This document shows positions 1 through 11,790 of a stretch of DNA of 64,000 nucleotides, one piece after another (position 1 is the first letter of the stretch; the number at the start of each line of letters is the position of its first letter). The position numbers and the translations under genes were made by a program. The stretch lies in contig OX344762.1 of NCBI GenBank assembly GCA_947034895.1, positions 40,156,760-40,220,759 of the forward strand. Direction: 5' to 3'. Source of the stretch: Rhytidiadelphus loreus. Taxonomy: Eukaryota; Streptophyta; Bryopsida; Hypnales; Hylocomiaceae. Below the pieces are notes generated by a model. The model did no database searches and was not told the DNA's origin. It was given only the letters and a program-made list of their open reading frames with translations.

Positions 1-1575
1 CCCTTCAGTTAATTCAATGTAGAGAACTGTGGTGATTGTCCATTTGTAAAAATAAAATTAAAAAAAACAATCAGATGGGCTTGTGAACAGTGGAGCAGGA
101 GGGTTGATTAATGGGTAATCCTTGCCAGTAATTTTCTCAACATGCAGTAATTTACACTCAGAAGAGAGTACTTGGAAAGAGGTAACTTTGGAGCAAACAT
201 CAGTGAAAATTCAAAAACTTTCCCACCGTAGGTTCAACACTGCAAAACCAAGCCCGTGCACCCCTCCTCGTCGAGAGCTTTCCGACGGTACTGCCAAGAA
301 CCCGACCGGGGAATTTGATGGTTTTTGACTATGTTTTCACCAAAACAACTCCCAAACTGCCATTTCTAGTACAAGTACCAAATTTAGAAGAAAAAAAAAA
401 TTTGGACACGTGTAACCATAGGATCCTATACTATGTTCGTTTGAGAAGATGTCAAAAAAATTTCAGAAATTTCCACAATGTAGATTGCAAGATATCAACG
501 TTTGAAGTGACAAAAATATATTTTTGGGCCCTACTAAAAACAGGGCTGCACTTCACAAGGTCACATTTGTATGAAAAAATGTCCAAAATGGTGGTTCTTC
601 TTTGGATTCATTCTTCAAAGCAAGTTGTCTACATGCTTGAAAAATTTAGGTCATTTGAAATTGTATAACATATAGGAAAAAAATAGTAAGTAGAGTAGAG
701 AATGATTCAAAATATTAAATTGTTAACAATTTACTTAAGGAATTGAAAAATTCCAATCCCAATGGTTGTAATGTTGTAATAAACAATCTACACCTAATGT
801 TTTTATTTTCTTCAAAAAACATTGAAAATTTAGTTAAATAAAGGACTTAAAAGTTTATCTTAGAGTACAAATTCCATAACTACCTACAAACTACCTGCAA
901 ACTAAAACTCCTCATAACTTTCATCTCATTAAACAAAATGGAATGATTCAAATCTTTTCATGTACATATAAATCTAGAAAAACAATTTCAATTTTTTATT
1001 TCTTAAAACAATGATTTTTGAAGAAGTTTTTTTGCTACCTGGATTGCCCGCCAATTGCTAAAAAATATATATTAGACAATAATATTTTAACTATGTAGTC
1101 AAAAGTTATGAGAATTTTTGGGCCTTAAAGTTACTCCTCGGGCATATGTTGTGTGAAAATTTCAAAGAAAAAAAATATAAACTCCATTTGTAGTGAGCTG
1201 CCCCAAATCGCTATGTTGTTAAAAAACGTAGTTTAGGGCTTTAGGAATTAATATATATAGAATTATCATACACGTAAAACTATAATGATTTAGAGAATTT
1301 AGTTGTCATATTGATGCTTTTTACAAAGCATTGGTTTTCATTTCTATATATTCCTATTTGAACACATGTTTTTCGTTTTGTAAAAATAAAATGACAACTT
1401 TTATTGCAATCATTTTATATTTCCTTCACTTCACTATATGATTTCATTTATTTTCACTTCATTTTAGATAATTTCATTTACTACATCAAGTATTAATGTA
1501 TTGTTATTTATTTATTTCCTTTAATAATGCTAAATAATTTAATATTTTATTTTAATTTTTAAATATCCTAATTTA

Positions 1576-1577
1576 AA

Positions 1578-1611
<34 letters not shown>

Positions 1612-1612
1612 G
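1576..1612. repeat. (AAT)n microsatellite
   Basis: Run of AAT triplets in copy 1 of the 2.67-kb repeat. The matching run in copy 2 (4246-4284) is one triplet longer. Confidence 0.95.
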
Positions 1613-2406
1613 AAAATTTACCATTAAATTGAAATATATACAATGCATTGAACATTGTTTTAGAATACTTAATTTTTGTATTTTAAAATCATGTTAAAGA
1701 TTTATTTAATTATTTAGACAATATTCAATTCATTTATGAATTGAATTTAAAACTTTTCTTCTTCTTAAATACAATTTTTTTTTGTTATTATCTTTTTTTA
1801 ATTTAAAGAGCAATATAATTTTTTAAAGTTTGACTTATAAGGGACAAATCCCATTCCTGACCACTTAAGCAATCCCACATATCTGCATGTTGGGTTTCGT
1901 TAGTGAGGAAATTTTCCAGTGTGCAGAAAGGTTTCCATAATTTTTCAGATTTTTATTCGTCAAAAAATAATTATTATGAATTTTTGAGTGGAAGATTCCA
2001 TCCCTCACATTGTGGTCATATAGACCTTCCTATTTTCGACATTGGAAACTCCTATATTCTATTTTTCATGATTTAATTCAATTTATAGTCTTAAAAATTG
2101 CTCACAAATCCATCATACATCCAAAAGTAATGATACAAATTTAGAACAAATCAAGCTCTCCAATGGTATAAAGAGAATGATCGATGAGCACACAACTAGG
2201 GATGTCTCAATGTTACATACAAAACAAACTAGAACAAATGTTACCATTGTATTTTTATTTTTACTTTTATTCAACTTTTACTTTGCACACACAAGTAAAT
2301 GAAGGGTGCAAAGCCTCTACACTCTTGATTGATAATGAATCAAGAGGTCAAACTCTCTTCTTTAAAGTATTGTTTGTTTTTAATTGTTAATTAATTTAAA
2401 AGCTCA

Positions 2407-2507
2407 ATTTTTTTCTCTCTTTTTTTTTTTTTTTTTTCTTTTTCCTTTTTTCCTCTCCCCCTCCTTTTTCCTTTTTACCCTCCCCCTCCCCCTCTTTTTG
2501 CCTTTTT
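2407..2507. repeat. Polypyrimidine tract
   Basis: About 100 bases almost purely C and T on the + strand, including an 18-T run and C-rich blocks. The same tract recurs at 5081-5181 in copy 2. The minus-strand frames that cross it are Lys/Glu/Gly-rich by composition only and are not genes. Confidence 0.9.
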
Positions 2508-2670
2508 ATCTTAGAGTAGGTCCCGGCGGCCCCGCCCGCCCGTGGGGTCTCACTCTCAGATAGGCCAAAGTAGGCCAAAATATTTAAAGTTGATGAACAG
2601 TAAACCCATTCCCGCTTGGGTGGTGTACCCGTGATGTGCTAGTAAACCTGTGTGGCCAACGAAGCTTGCT

Positions 2671-4247
2671 CCCTTCAGTTAATTCAATGTAGAGAACTGT
2701 GGTGATTGTCCATTTGTAAAAATAAAATTAAAAAAAACAATCAGATGGGCTTGTGAACAGTGGAGCAGGAGGGTTGATTAATGGGTAATCCTTGCCAGTA
2801 ATTTTCTCAACATGCAGTAATTTACACTCAGAAGAGAGTACTTGGAAAGAGGTAACTTTGGAGCAAACATCAGTGAAAATTCAAAAACTTTCCCACCGTA
2901 GGTTCAACACTGCAAAACCAAGCCCGTGCACCCCTCCTCGTCGAGAGCTTTCCGACGGTACTGCCAAGAACCCGACCGGGGAATTTGATGGTTTTTGACT
3001 ATGTTTTCACCAAAACAACTCCCAAACTGCCATTTCTAGTACAAGTACCAAATTTAGAAGAAAAAAAAAATTTGGACACGTGTAACCATAGGATCCTATA
3101 CTATGTTCGTTTGAGAAGATGTCAAAAAAATTTCAGAAATTTCCACAATGTAGATTGCAAGATATCAACGTTTGAAGTGACAAAAATATATTTTTGGGCC
3201 CTACTAAAAACAGGGCTGCACTTCACAAGGTCACATTTGTATGAAAAAATGTCCAAAATGGTGGTTCTTCTTTGGATTCATTCTTCAAAGCAAGTTGTCT
3301 ACATGCTTGAAAAATTTAGGTCATTTGAAATTGTATAACATATAGGAAAAAAATAGTAAGTAGAGTAGAGAATGATTCAAAATATTAAATTGTTAACAAT
3401 TTACTTAAGGAATTGAAAAATTCCAATCCCAATGGTTGTAATGTTGTAATAAACAATCTACACCTAATGTTTTTATTTTCTTCAAAAAACATTGAAAATT
3501 TAGTTAAATAAAGGACTTAAAAGTTTATCTTAGAGTACAAATTCCATAACTACCTACAAACTACCTGCAAACTAAAACTCCTCATAACTTTCATCTCATT
3601 AAACAAAATGGAATGATTCAAATCTTTTCATGTACATATAAATCTAGAAAAACAATTTCAATTTTTTATTTCTTAAAACAATGATTTTTGAAGAAGTTTT
3701 TTTGCTACCTGGATTGCCCGCCAATTGCTAAAAAATATATATTAGACAATAATATTTTAACTATGTAGTCAAAAGTTATGAGAATTTTTGGGCCTTAAAG
3801 TTACTCCTCGGGCATATGTTGTGTGAAAATTTCAAAGAAAAAAAATATAAACTCCATTTGTAGTGAGCTGCCCCAAATCGCTATGTTGTTAAAAAACGTA
3901 GTTTAGGGCTTTAGGAATTAATATATATAGAATTATCATACACGTAAAACTATAATGATTTAGAGAATTTAGTTGTCATATTGATGCTTTTTACAAAGCA
4001 TTGGTTTTCATTTCTATATATTCCTATTTGAACACATGTTTTTCGTTTTGTAAAAATAAAATGACAACTTTTATTGCAATCATTTTATATTTCCTTCACT
4101 TCACTATATGATTTCATTTATTTTCACTTCATTTTAGATAATTTCATTTACTACATCAAGTATTAATGTATTGTTATTTATTTATTTCCTTTAATAATGC
4201 TAAATAATTTAATATTTTATTTTAATTTTTAAATATCCTAATTTAAA

Positions 4248-4284
<37 letters not shown>

Positions 4285-5207
4285 GAAAATTTACCATTAA
4301 ATTGAAATATATACAATGCATTGAACATTGTTTTAGAATACTTAATTTTTGTATTTTAAAATCATGTTAAAGATTTATTTAATTATTTAGACAATATTCA
4401 ATTCATTTATGAATTGAATTTAAAACTTTTCTTCTTCTTAAATACAATTTTTTTTTTGTTATTATCTTTTTTTAATTTAAAGAGCAATATAATTTTTTAA
4501 AGTTTGACTTATAAGGGACAAATCCCATTCCTGACCACTTAAGCAATCCCACATATCTGCATGTTGGGTTTCGTTAGTGAGGAAATTTTCCAGTGTGCAG
4601 AAAGGTTTCCATAATTTTTCAGATTTTTATTCGTCAAAAAATAATTATTATGAATTTTTGAGTGGAAGATTCCATCCCTCACATTGTGGTCATATAGACC
4701 TTCCTATTTTCGACATTGGAAACTCCTATATTCTATTTTTCATGATTTAATTCAATTTATAGTCTTAAAAATTGCTCACAAATCCATCATACATCCAAAA
4801 GTAATGATACAAATTTAGAACAAATCAAGCTCTCCAATGGTATAAAGAGAATGATCGATGAGCACACAACTAGGGATGTCTCAATGTTACATACAAAACA
4901 AACTAGAACAAATGTTACCATTGTATTTTTATTTTTACTTTTATTCAACTTTTACTTTGCACACACAAGTAAATGAAGGGTGCAAAGCCTCTACACTCTT
5001 GATTGATAATGAATCAAGAGGTCAAACTCTCTTCTTTAAAGTATTGTTTGTTTTTAATTGTTAATTAATTTAAAAGCTCAATTTTTTTCTCTCTTTTTTT
5101 TTTTTTTTTTTCTTTTTCCTTTTTTCCTCTCCCCCTCCTTTTTCCTTTTTACCCTCCCCCTCCCCCTCTTTTTGCCTTTTTATCTTAGAGTAGGTCCCGG
5201 CGGCCCC
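2671..5207. repeat. 2.67-kb direct tandem repeat, copy 2 (truncated)
   Basis: Matches copy 1 almost base for base. The offset grows from 2670 to 2674 through one extra AAT triplet near 4246-4284 and one extra T in a T-run, both typical slippage sites. Homology stops in a C-run at about 5207, where the left arm of the large inverted-repeat structure begins. The last 130 bp of the unit are not found beyond that structure either. Such high identity implies a recent duplication, or an assembly artefact. Confidence 0.95.
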
Positions 5208-6348
5208 CCCCCCGGCCCTCTTGCTTTTCCTCGATGCGGGATTTTTGTCCAGTTGGAAGGTAATATCAAGCTTCTTGGGGCGGGATATCAATGGGCGGGT
5301 TCTCTAGCTCCACACATGCACCATCTCCGGCCACATAAGCAAGCTTATATGGAGTAATTAATTGCAGCTTTTGGGCCTTTCTTGAAGCGGGATTTTTGTC
5401 CAGTTGTAATTTCTTGGGGTGGGATTTTTGTCCAGTTGTAACTTCTTGGGCCGGGATAAGGTTCCCCCCGCGCCCTATCCCTGGCCACCAGCCATGCCGG
5501 CTCCTATTATTTTTGCACTAACCAGGCCTTTCTTGATGCGGGATATTCGTCCATTCCCCGTTCACCCACCGCAGCAACACCTCGATGCGGGATATGTAAC
5601 TTATGAGTGCTACGAACATGTTGGGTGCTTGGCCATGAATTCCGAACCCTAGTTTGCCAGCCACACCATGACTTGAAGCTCTGTCAAGTGGAGATGGAGG
5701 GGTGACGCAGCAGGTCTTGGGGCGGGAGATGATGCTCTTCAATGGGGTCAACAACTAACCGTTAAGTTAAGTCATGGCCATGGAAGCTGGCCTGAGTGAT
5801 GTGATAAGCTCAAAATCCCGCATCGAGGCTCAGTTTCATGAGGTCATACAGTAACATCTGCGCCTGGGATGAGTTCAAAATCCCGCATCGAGAAATCACC
5901 TCAGATTTATAACCAGGTGCGGCAGTCTGGTCTTAAGGCGGACTTGAGAGTTGCCCATTGCATTTGGGGGAACCAAAACTCCTCGAAATAATTTCCGGTA
6001 CATTTTTGTAGGAAGGGAAAAATGGAATTGGCATGAAACCCAAGTTGTTCCATATTTTTTGGACCTTTGTAGAATTAGTTATGAATTTTTGAAGTTGAAA
6101 CCCAATGGTCGCCAAATTAAAGCGACCACTCTTTGAAATGTACACTAGTGGTACATTGAAGAAAGCAAAATGTACCTCTATGACAGTGGTTGCTTTTAGA
6201 GCGGGGGCGCTTTTAGAGCACCCTACCTTACTATGTTAGTAGCAAGTGCAAATGCAACACTTAAGAAAAAGCTTGGTGTTCGAAAGTTTGATGAAGTAAC
6301 TTGAATATGGCCAAACTAGCTTATGTTTGTTGTTAGAGCAACTCAATC
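5204..6348 (+). repeat. Left inverted arm (1145 bp)
   Basis: Reverse complement of 16625-17770. It has at least three substitutions: two in the outermost 12 bp and one near 5330. The arm carries about ten copies, in both orientations, of a 13-mer of form CTYGRNGCGGGAT (for example at 5230, 5581, 5808 and 5878), several followed by TTTTTGTCCAGTTG. Such subterminal motif arrays are typical of DNA transposons, where they bind transposase. The inner part contains a MITE relative (5915-6228). Confidence 0.9.
5915..6228 (+). mobile_element. MITE of the AGGTAGG family inside the left arm
   Basis: Closely resembles the element at 23586-23887. It shares the core around TGGAATTGGCAT, a stretch reading TTAGTTATGAATTTTTGAAG, and the end CTCTAAAAGCG / CCTACCT followed by TA. 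The left terminus is more diverged. A mirror copy lies in the right arm at about 16745-17058. Confidence 0.6.
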
Positions 6349-6614
6349 CTTGCCCTTAAAGGGTTTGATATTCCAAACTTGGATGATAAGTTTTTCAAGC
6401 CTTTGCCAATACTTTCTTGGCCTTCAATCCTAGTTTGTCAAGGAATGGCCCTTCAAATCACTTTTCATCTAATTGTAGTCATTTTATCCTTTACTTTATT
6501 TTGATGATTGGTCACTTGATTATTTACAAAACACCTTTAGTGAGCAAAGGTGAGTATTAAGTAGCTTGAGGGCTTTAAAAAAATATAGAATTTGAACGTG
6601 CCACGTTTAACAAG

Positions 6615-6820
6615 CACTATAAGAAACTTATGTCTAAATAGACAGATTTTGTTAAACATCTAGTGTAACAACCTGTATTTTGATGTTAACAATGACGTCC
6701 AATGTAACATCTTCATGTTGTATTGGACGTCACTATTGACCTAGAAACACCGATTGTTACATTTGATGTCCAACAAAATTTGTCTGTTTAAACATCAGAA
6801 AACATGGGTTTCTTATAGTG
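6615..6820. mobile_element. CACTA-like MITE (206 bp)
   Basis: Ends in CACTATAAGAAAC and its inverse GTTTCTTATAGTG. The inverted homology continues inward, since both sides carry an ACA(A)AATTTGTCTGTTTA-like stretch. An internal palindrome around GACGTCCAATG / CATTGGACGTC-type sequence sits in the middle. Flanking trinucleotides AAG and GAG differ at one position, so the target duplication is imperfect. Confidence 0.7.
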
Positions 6821-7049
6821 GAGCAAGGATGGAGATGCTTTTAGTATATATATTGATGGATGGGTAACAGTCTAAGTTATAATATAGCACATGATACGAC
6901 CTCCTCAATCTCAATGCCGGAGACTATTTGTAAGGTGGTTAGTAGAGGAATTTAAAGCAATCATAAATGTTTAGTCAATAGTCTACATCCATTCTCAAAT
7001 TAATAATTTTAACATCATTCTCTCCTTACATTATATTCTTCAGAAGGTC

Positions 7050-7376
7050 ACTACACTAAAAAGGGTATTTAGTGTTGGATTACATTTAGTGTACTTACCA
7101 CCCTACTCCACACAATACTAAATCTGAACTTTGTGGGAATTAGTGTAATATTAGACTTCAATGCGTACCATAGAGTACATTTAGATTTACCAGATTTTAG
7201 ATTTTAGATTTTAGATTTGCCATAGAGTACAGATTTCAAATTTACCATAGAATACATTTAGTGTTAGAAATTAGATTTAATGTTACTTACTTTAGTAGGG
7301 TTAATGATATTTAGTGTCAAGGTTCGACTGGTTTGTAAATAGTGTTGCTAACACTAAATATCCTTTTTAGTGTAGT
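7050..7376. mobile_element. Terminal-inverted-repeat MITE (about 327 bp)
   Basis: The left end ACTACACTAAAAAGG continues into TATTTAGTGTT. The right end is the inverse, AACACTAAATA then CCTTTTTAGTGTAGT. Inverted identity runs for about 30 bp with two mismatches. The interior repeats TTTAGTGT and AGATTTTAGATTT-like motifs. No clear target duplication, so the superfamily is undecided. Confidence 0.7.
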
Positions 7377-7593
7377 ATAGGTCTTGGAAAGATAAGTGAT
7401 TTCAAATATAGGGTGTCATTTACGCTTGGAAACAAAAAATTTAAAGTAAAATAGGGTCTTCAAGAATTGAATAAAATATTTTTTTTCAATTTTTTTTAAT
7501 ATATTCAAGAATATTTTTATTTCAAGTGTATTACTTATATTGCCCTCAAATAACCCTTGAGTGCTCATGGTTACAAAGAAAATACAAGACATT

Positions 7594-7850
7594 AGAAGAG
7601 ATTTCAGGATTTTGAGGGCCATTTGAAGGTTGTTCCCCCGGCAGTGAAAGAACGCCGCTGTCAGATTTTTTTTTTTTTTTAAATTTAAAATTTAAAGTCC
7701 TTTAAATGAGAAACAAAGTTAATTATTTTTTTTCGAAAAAACTGACATGGCCGTCTCTCGGCTAGGTCAGCACAGGCGGGGAACAACGGATTTCAACGGT
7801 TCTCGGGGGGGTTTCGAGTTGGGAACTCGCAGCCCTCCTTGAGAGTCAAA
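7594..7850 (+). mobile_element. Family-B palindromic MITE copy
   Basis: Begins CATTAGAAGAGATTT and ends around GGGAACTCGCAGCCCTCC. It shares a central stretch of form GA(T/C)(A/G)TGGC...CC/TCAGCA with copies at 12740, 36841, 41796 and 55594. The termini are less perfect here than in the 41796-42095 copy. Confidence 0.5.
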
Positions 7851-8943
7851 ACACATGTATTGAGTACTATTCCTAAGATCATAATTTTGTGAATTTCATA
7901 TGAATTAGAGATCTAAAATTTCCATTGTGCATGTCATAATTTTTTGTTATTAATTAAAATATTCACAATCATACCCTAAAATTCTCTTTGTATATATTTT
8001 GAGACCTCTAAATGCAAAAAATTGTCACTTTTGTGTTAAGACTTTTTAGTGCAAAAGATATACACTATAGCATTATTTTGTAGCCTAAAGATCTTGATTT
8101 CAACTTCATGTAGAACACATGTACAAAGTTTTAAATTCAAACTCCTTACCATTTGTAAGATCTACACTTTCAAAGTAGAGAACATTTTGTTTTCATTGTG
8201 TGCTTGTGATTGTATCTCAACTTTAAAATTAAATGAACATTAGAGGGTGATGAAAATTTAGTTTGCATCTTTTAGTATGATGTAAATGCTAAACTTGAAT
8301 CCACTTAGTGAATAACTTATGTACCTTGCATTACTATAATCTCATTGAAAATAATGAAACATCCAAAAATTCATCAAAATTTCATATATGCCTTTTTCTA
8401 CAATCCAAATGGAAAATTGTTGTTAATATTGTAAGAACACAAAAAGAGAGGAGAATTTATTTATTTATTTTTAATTCAATTTTTATGGCCTAAAGGATGA
8501 TTTTTCATGCCAATGCTTTCAAGGAAGAATGTCCTCAAGAGTCAAGAATAGTACTATGAGGAGTGGCAATTCCTCACAAGTTCTTCAATAATTTCAAAAT
8601 AAATATTTTTGAGGCCAAATCACTTCAAGTTTCATAAAAAATGCATCCAAAATTTCATACATCTGCAAATTATTTTTCAAATTTGTATCAAAAAGGCATA
8701 TCCAAAAGTATAAATTCCACATACAAACAAGTCAAAAGCCAAACCACATCAATGGATAGAAACTTAAAAAATCCCAATTTATTTACAAGGAATATTAGTG
8801 TTAAAAATCAAATTCATTACAAATAGAACTTTACAATGTGCAATAGGAATATAATTTTGTTGCATTAAAATTCAATTTCACTTAGATGTAAATCGTACTA
8901 CCCTTCTTGAATGTCAACTTTCAATAGCACTTTAGATTATTAA
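7851..8943. other. AT-rich DNA, no recognised content
   Basis: Only short chance reading frames without plausible domains, start contexts or splice structure. No inverted or tandem repeat was noticed. Confidence 0.6.
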
Positions 8944-9215
8944 CCCCTGGTGTTTGAAGGGTTTTTTTTTATTAAAAAACACTCAAAACTGCCATCTCCA
9001 TTGCAAAGAGAAAAAATTTAGAATTTTTTTTTCCTATCTAGCCATAGGGTCTGCTCTAAGCTAATCTCAAAATGTCAAGAAGATATATCAGGAACTTTGA
9101 CTTTATAGATTGCAAGATATTTGTATATAAAGTGAAGAAAATGGTTATTTTTGCACCTTGCATGACAACAACACTAGTATGTAAGCATTTAATGCAAGCC
9201 TGTAAGCCTTGAGTC
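8944..9215 (+). mobile_element. 5' fragment of a TTAA-flanked element
   Basis: TTAA at 8940-8943 is followed by CCCCTGG, then a stretch with AAAAACACTCAAAACTGCCA that also occurs at the ends of the copies near 35717 (minus) and 44826, and then sequence like 400-540 of the 2.67-kb repeat. No matching right end is found, so it is truncated. Confidence 0.5.
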
Positions 9216-9595
9216 TAGGAATAAGTAGGTACTCAATAAATATTGAAGGTGCCTACACTACAACAACGCCAGTGTTTTATGACTGCAAAAATATGACTGA
9301 GGATGACTGGCGACTACTTGCAGTCATATTCTTGGAGGTCAATACCTTGGGGAGAAATATGACTGCCAATCGTTTTTGGGTCTTGTACTTCACGGGCGTA
9401 TATTATACGTCCGTTGGGAACACCAAAGTATTTCATAGGGAATAGTAGGGAACTCGTTTGAGAACATTGAGTTATATTATTGGTCATATTTTCATGGTAG
9501 TAACATTTTTTTGTTTTTGGGCAACCTAAAAAAAACATGGGCAATAAAAAAAAATATAAACAAGCCATTGTTTAAAATTTTGAAACCTAATCACC

Positions 9596-9810
9596 ACTTT
9601 CTAAGGGTTTTGAAACCCTAGCCACCACTTTTTAGGATTTTGAAACCCTAGCATCATTTTTTTAGGGTTTTGAAATCCTAGCCACCACATTTTATGGTTT
9701 TGAAACCCTAGCCGTCATTTTTTTAGGGTTTTGAAACCCTAGCCACTACTTTTTAGGGTTTTGAAACCCTAGCCGTCATTTTTTTAGGGTTTTGAAATCC
9801 TAGCCACTAC
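9596..9810. repeat. Tandem repeat, about 31-bp unit
   Basis: About seven imperfect copies of a unit containing the palindrome AGGGTTTTGAAACCCTAG followed by CCACTACT- or CCGTCAT-like spacers. It lies inside the CACTA element. TTTAGGG inside the unit resembles the plant telomere heptamer but is not arrayed as one. Confidence 0.85.
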
Positions 9811-9839
9811 TTCTTTTGACTCTTCTTCCTTACCTTTTG

Positions 9840-10075
9840 TTGTCTCTTGTCTCTTGTCTCTTTGAGTTCACTCTTGTTTCTTAGTTGTTGTGTTTTGTTG
9901 CATTTTGAGTTCACTCTTGTTTCTTAGTTGTTGTGTTTTGTTGTATTTTGAGTTCACTCTTGTTTCTTAATTGTTGTGTTTTGTTGCATCTTGAATTCAT
10001 TCTTGCTTCTTAATTGTTGTCTTTTGTTGCATCTTGAGTTACTCTTACTTTTTAGAATTGTTGTCTTTTGTTGCA
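9840..10075. repeat. Tandem repeat, about 55-bp unit
   Basis: Four to five copies of a unit with GAGTTCACTCTTGTTTCTTA and TTGTTGTGTTTTGTTGCAT. A T/C-rich low-complexity stretch follows to about 10330. Confidence 0.8.
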
Positions 10076-10889
10076 TCTTCACTCTTGCTTCTTGTTTTTT
10101 TCTTCTTGCATCTTAATTCTTTCTTCTTCTTCTTTCTTCTTTCTTCTTTTTTGTTCTCTCTTTTTGTTTCTTGTTTCTTTTTGTTGCATCTTAGCTCTTT
10201 TTTGTTGTTTCTTGTTACCTCGTAGTAGTTGCTCCTTATTGTTTCTTGTGCATCTTAACTTGTATTTGTTGTTATCTTTTAGCACTTGTTGCCTTTTTTC
10301 TTCTTGTTTCTTGCATCACCATTGTTTTTCTTCTTACCCTAAATTTGTATTACATATTTTCTATTGTTATAAACTTTTAAAGATTGAGCTTTGTTGTATG
10401 TTTATTAAAAATTAACTTCCTATTTCTTTAATTGTATATGCAGGCAACAAAATTGGAACAAAGTCGTTGGAGGCTACTTGCAACTCACTTCATATTATTG
10501 TAAGAAATATAGTCTCTATTGACTTGTGTAAATAATTCATTGTGATATACATATTTTGTATTTGTGACTAATAAATTATAAATGTCATTAAAAGGAGTCA
10601 CATTCCTTCTTATATATTTCCTCTTCAATATAATTGTTTCTTGTATATCTTTAAAATCATATGTATTTGTTTTAAACTACATGAAATCTTTTATTCAATT
10701 GTTAAATCATTTTAATGTATGATTGCAAATATGCTTAGGTATTCTACAACCGTTGAATAATTTGTTCAATTCATAGTTCAAAATACATATCAATAAAAAA
10801 AAATGACTACTTGGAGTCACAAAATGATTATAAGAATTTCCAAAAAATGACTAGGTGCTCTCAATATGACTGAAAAATATGACTGAGAA

Positions 10890-11290
10890 GAGTCGTTTTA
10901 CAAATCATTAAAAAATATGACTTACCGCAGTCATATTCCACAAAATATGATTGAGAAGAGTGGTTTTACAAATCATCAAAAAATATGACTCAACGCAGTC
11001 ATATTCCACAAAATATGACTGACCACAGTCATATTCCATGTCATCAAAAAATATGACTCAACGCAGTCATATTCCACAAAATATGACTAACCACAGTCAT
11101 ATTCCATGTCATCAAAAAATATGACTCAACGCAGTCATATTCTTCAAAATATGACTGAGCAGTCATATTCCAAGTCATCAAAAAATATGAAGCAACGCAG
11201 TCATATTCCACAAAATATGACTGAGCAGTCATATTCCACGTCATCAAAAAATATGACTCAACGCAGTCATATTCCACGTAGGATTTTTTC
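10890..11290. repeat. Subterminal tandem array of the CACTA element
   Basis: Repeats of about 66 bp with paired inverted motifs ATATGACTCAACG / CAGTCATATTCCA separated by CAAAA-type spacers. Every motif is part of a small palindrome. Reading frames here (for example minus strand 11044-11292) only translate the repeat. Confidence 0.85.
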
Positions 11291-11555
11291 ATTTACCCAG
11301 GCAGCTCAAGAAAAAGTCAAAGAAAGTCAAAATATACGCCTTGTTGGCATACTATGGCTAATTATGGATATTTATACCCGTCAACTTATATGACTGCCAG
11401 TATGACTGATGTCTGAAGTGACTGCTTCTAAACGACTGCTGCAGTCATATTCCGAGTCATCTACAGTGATTTCTGCGCCAATCATATTTTTTGATTTTAC
11501 GACTAACTGCAGTCGTTTTTTGCAGTCATAAAACACTGCTTTTGTTGTAGTGCTA

Positions 11556-11668
11556 TAACATATGTATCTATAATATAAGTATCCTATGACCATAAAATGT
11601 GCTTATAACATAGGTACCTATAATATAAATATTCTATAACCATAGAAGGTGCTTATAACATAGGCAAC

Positions 11669-11706
<38 letters not shown>

Positions 11707-11790
11707 TAACTATAGAAGGTGCCTATAACATAGGTACCAATTATATAGGAGCCTAGGCTCCTAGGCTCATTGTCTCAAGATCCTAGGCTC
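11556..11790. repeat. TATAACATAGG tandem repeats with (AT)n
   Basis: Several copies of GTGCTTATAACATAGGTACC-type units, an (AT)n run at 11671-11704, and a palindromic AGGAGCCTAGGCTCC. The sequence left of the CACTA element ends in GAAGGTGCCTA, which is the start of the same unit, so the transposon landed in this array. A related array lies at 58779-59018. Confidence 0.8.

Larger units (their letters stand above)
1..2670. repeat. 2.67-kb direct tandem repeat, copy 1
   Basis: The sequence starting at base 1 recurs at base 2671, so the period is 2670. Short reading frames, for instance those at 122-328 and 315-668, recur with identical translations at 2792-2998 and 2985-3338. No protein is recognised. 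The middle (about 310-1245) resembles a dispersed family seen at 8944, 37700 and 63420, so the unit contains an older repeat. Copy 1 may extend left of the window. It ends with about 130 bp (2540-2670) that copy 2 lacks. Confidence 0.95.
9256..11552. mobile_element. Non-autonomous CACTA transposon with 3-bp target duplication
   Basis: Termini are CACTACAACAA at 9256 and TTGTTGTAGTG ending at 11552. The inverted identity goes on through CAGTGTTTTATGACTGC, about 36 bp in all. The trinucleotide CTA flanks both sides (9253-9255 and 11553-11555), the 3-bp duplication expected of CACTA (En/Spm) elements. Both subterminal regions are filled with ATATGACTG / CAGTCATAT repeats, the usual kind of transposase-binding array. 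The interior holds only low-complexity tandem repeats and no transposase frame. A 57-bp exon-like piece after a TATGCAG acceptor at 10443 may be a remnant. Confidence 0.9.

Noticed and set aside
9596..9810. TTTAGGG-containing repeats as an interstitial telomere
   Set aside because: The heptamer occurs once per 31-bp unit within a palindrome, not as a head-to-tail telomere array.
10034..10415. Hydrophobic Leu/Phe/Ser-rich frames resembling membrane proteins
   Set aside because: Translation of a T/C-rich low-complexity stretch inside the CACTA element.
11044..11393. Repetitive peptide frames on both strands
   Set aside because: They simply translate the subterminal ATATGACTG array.
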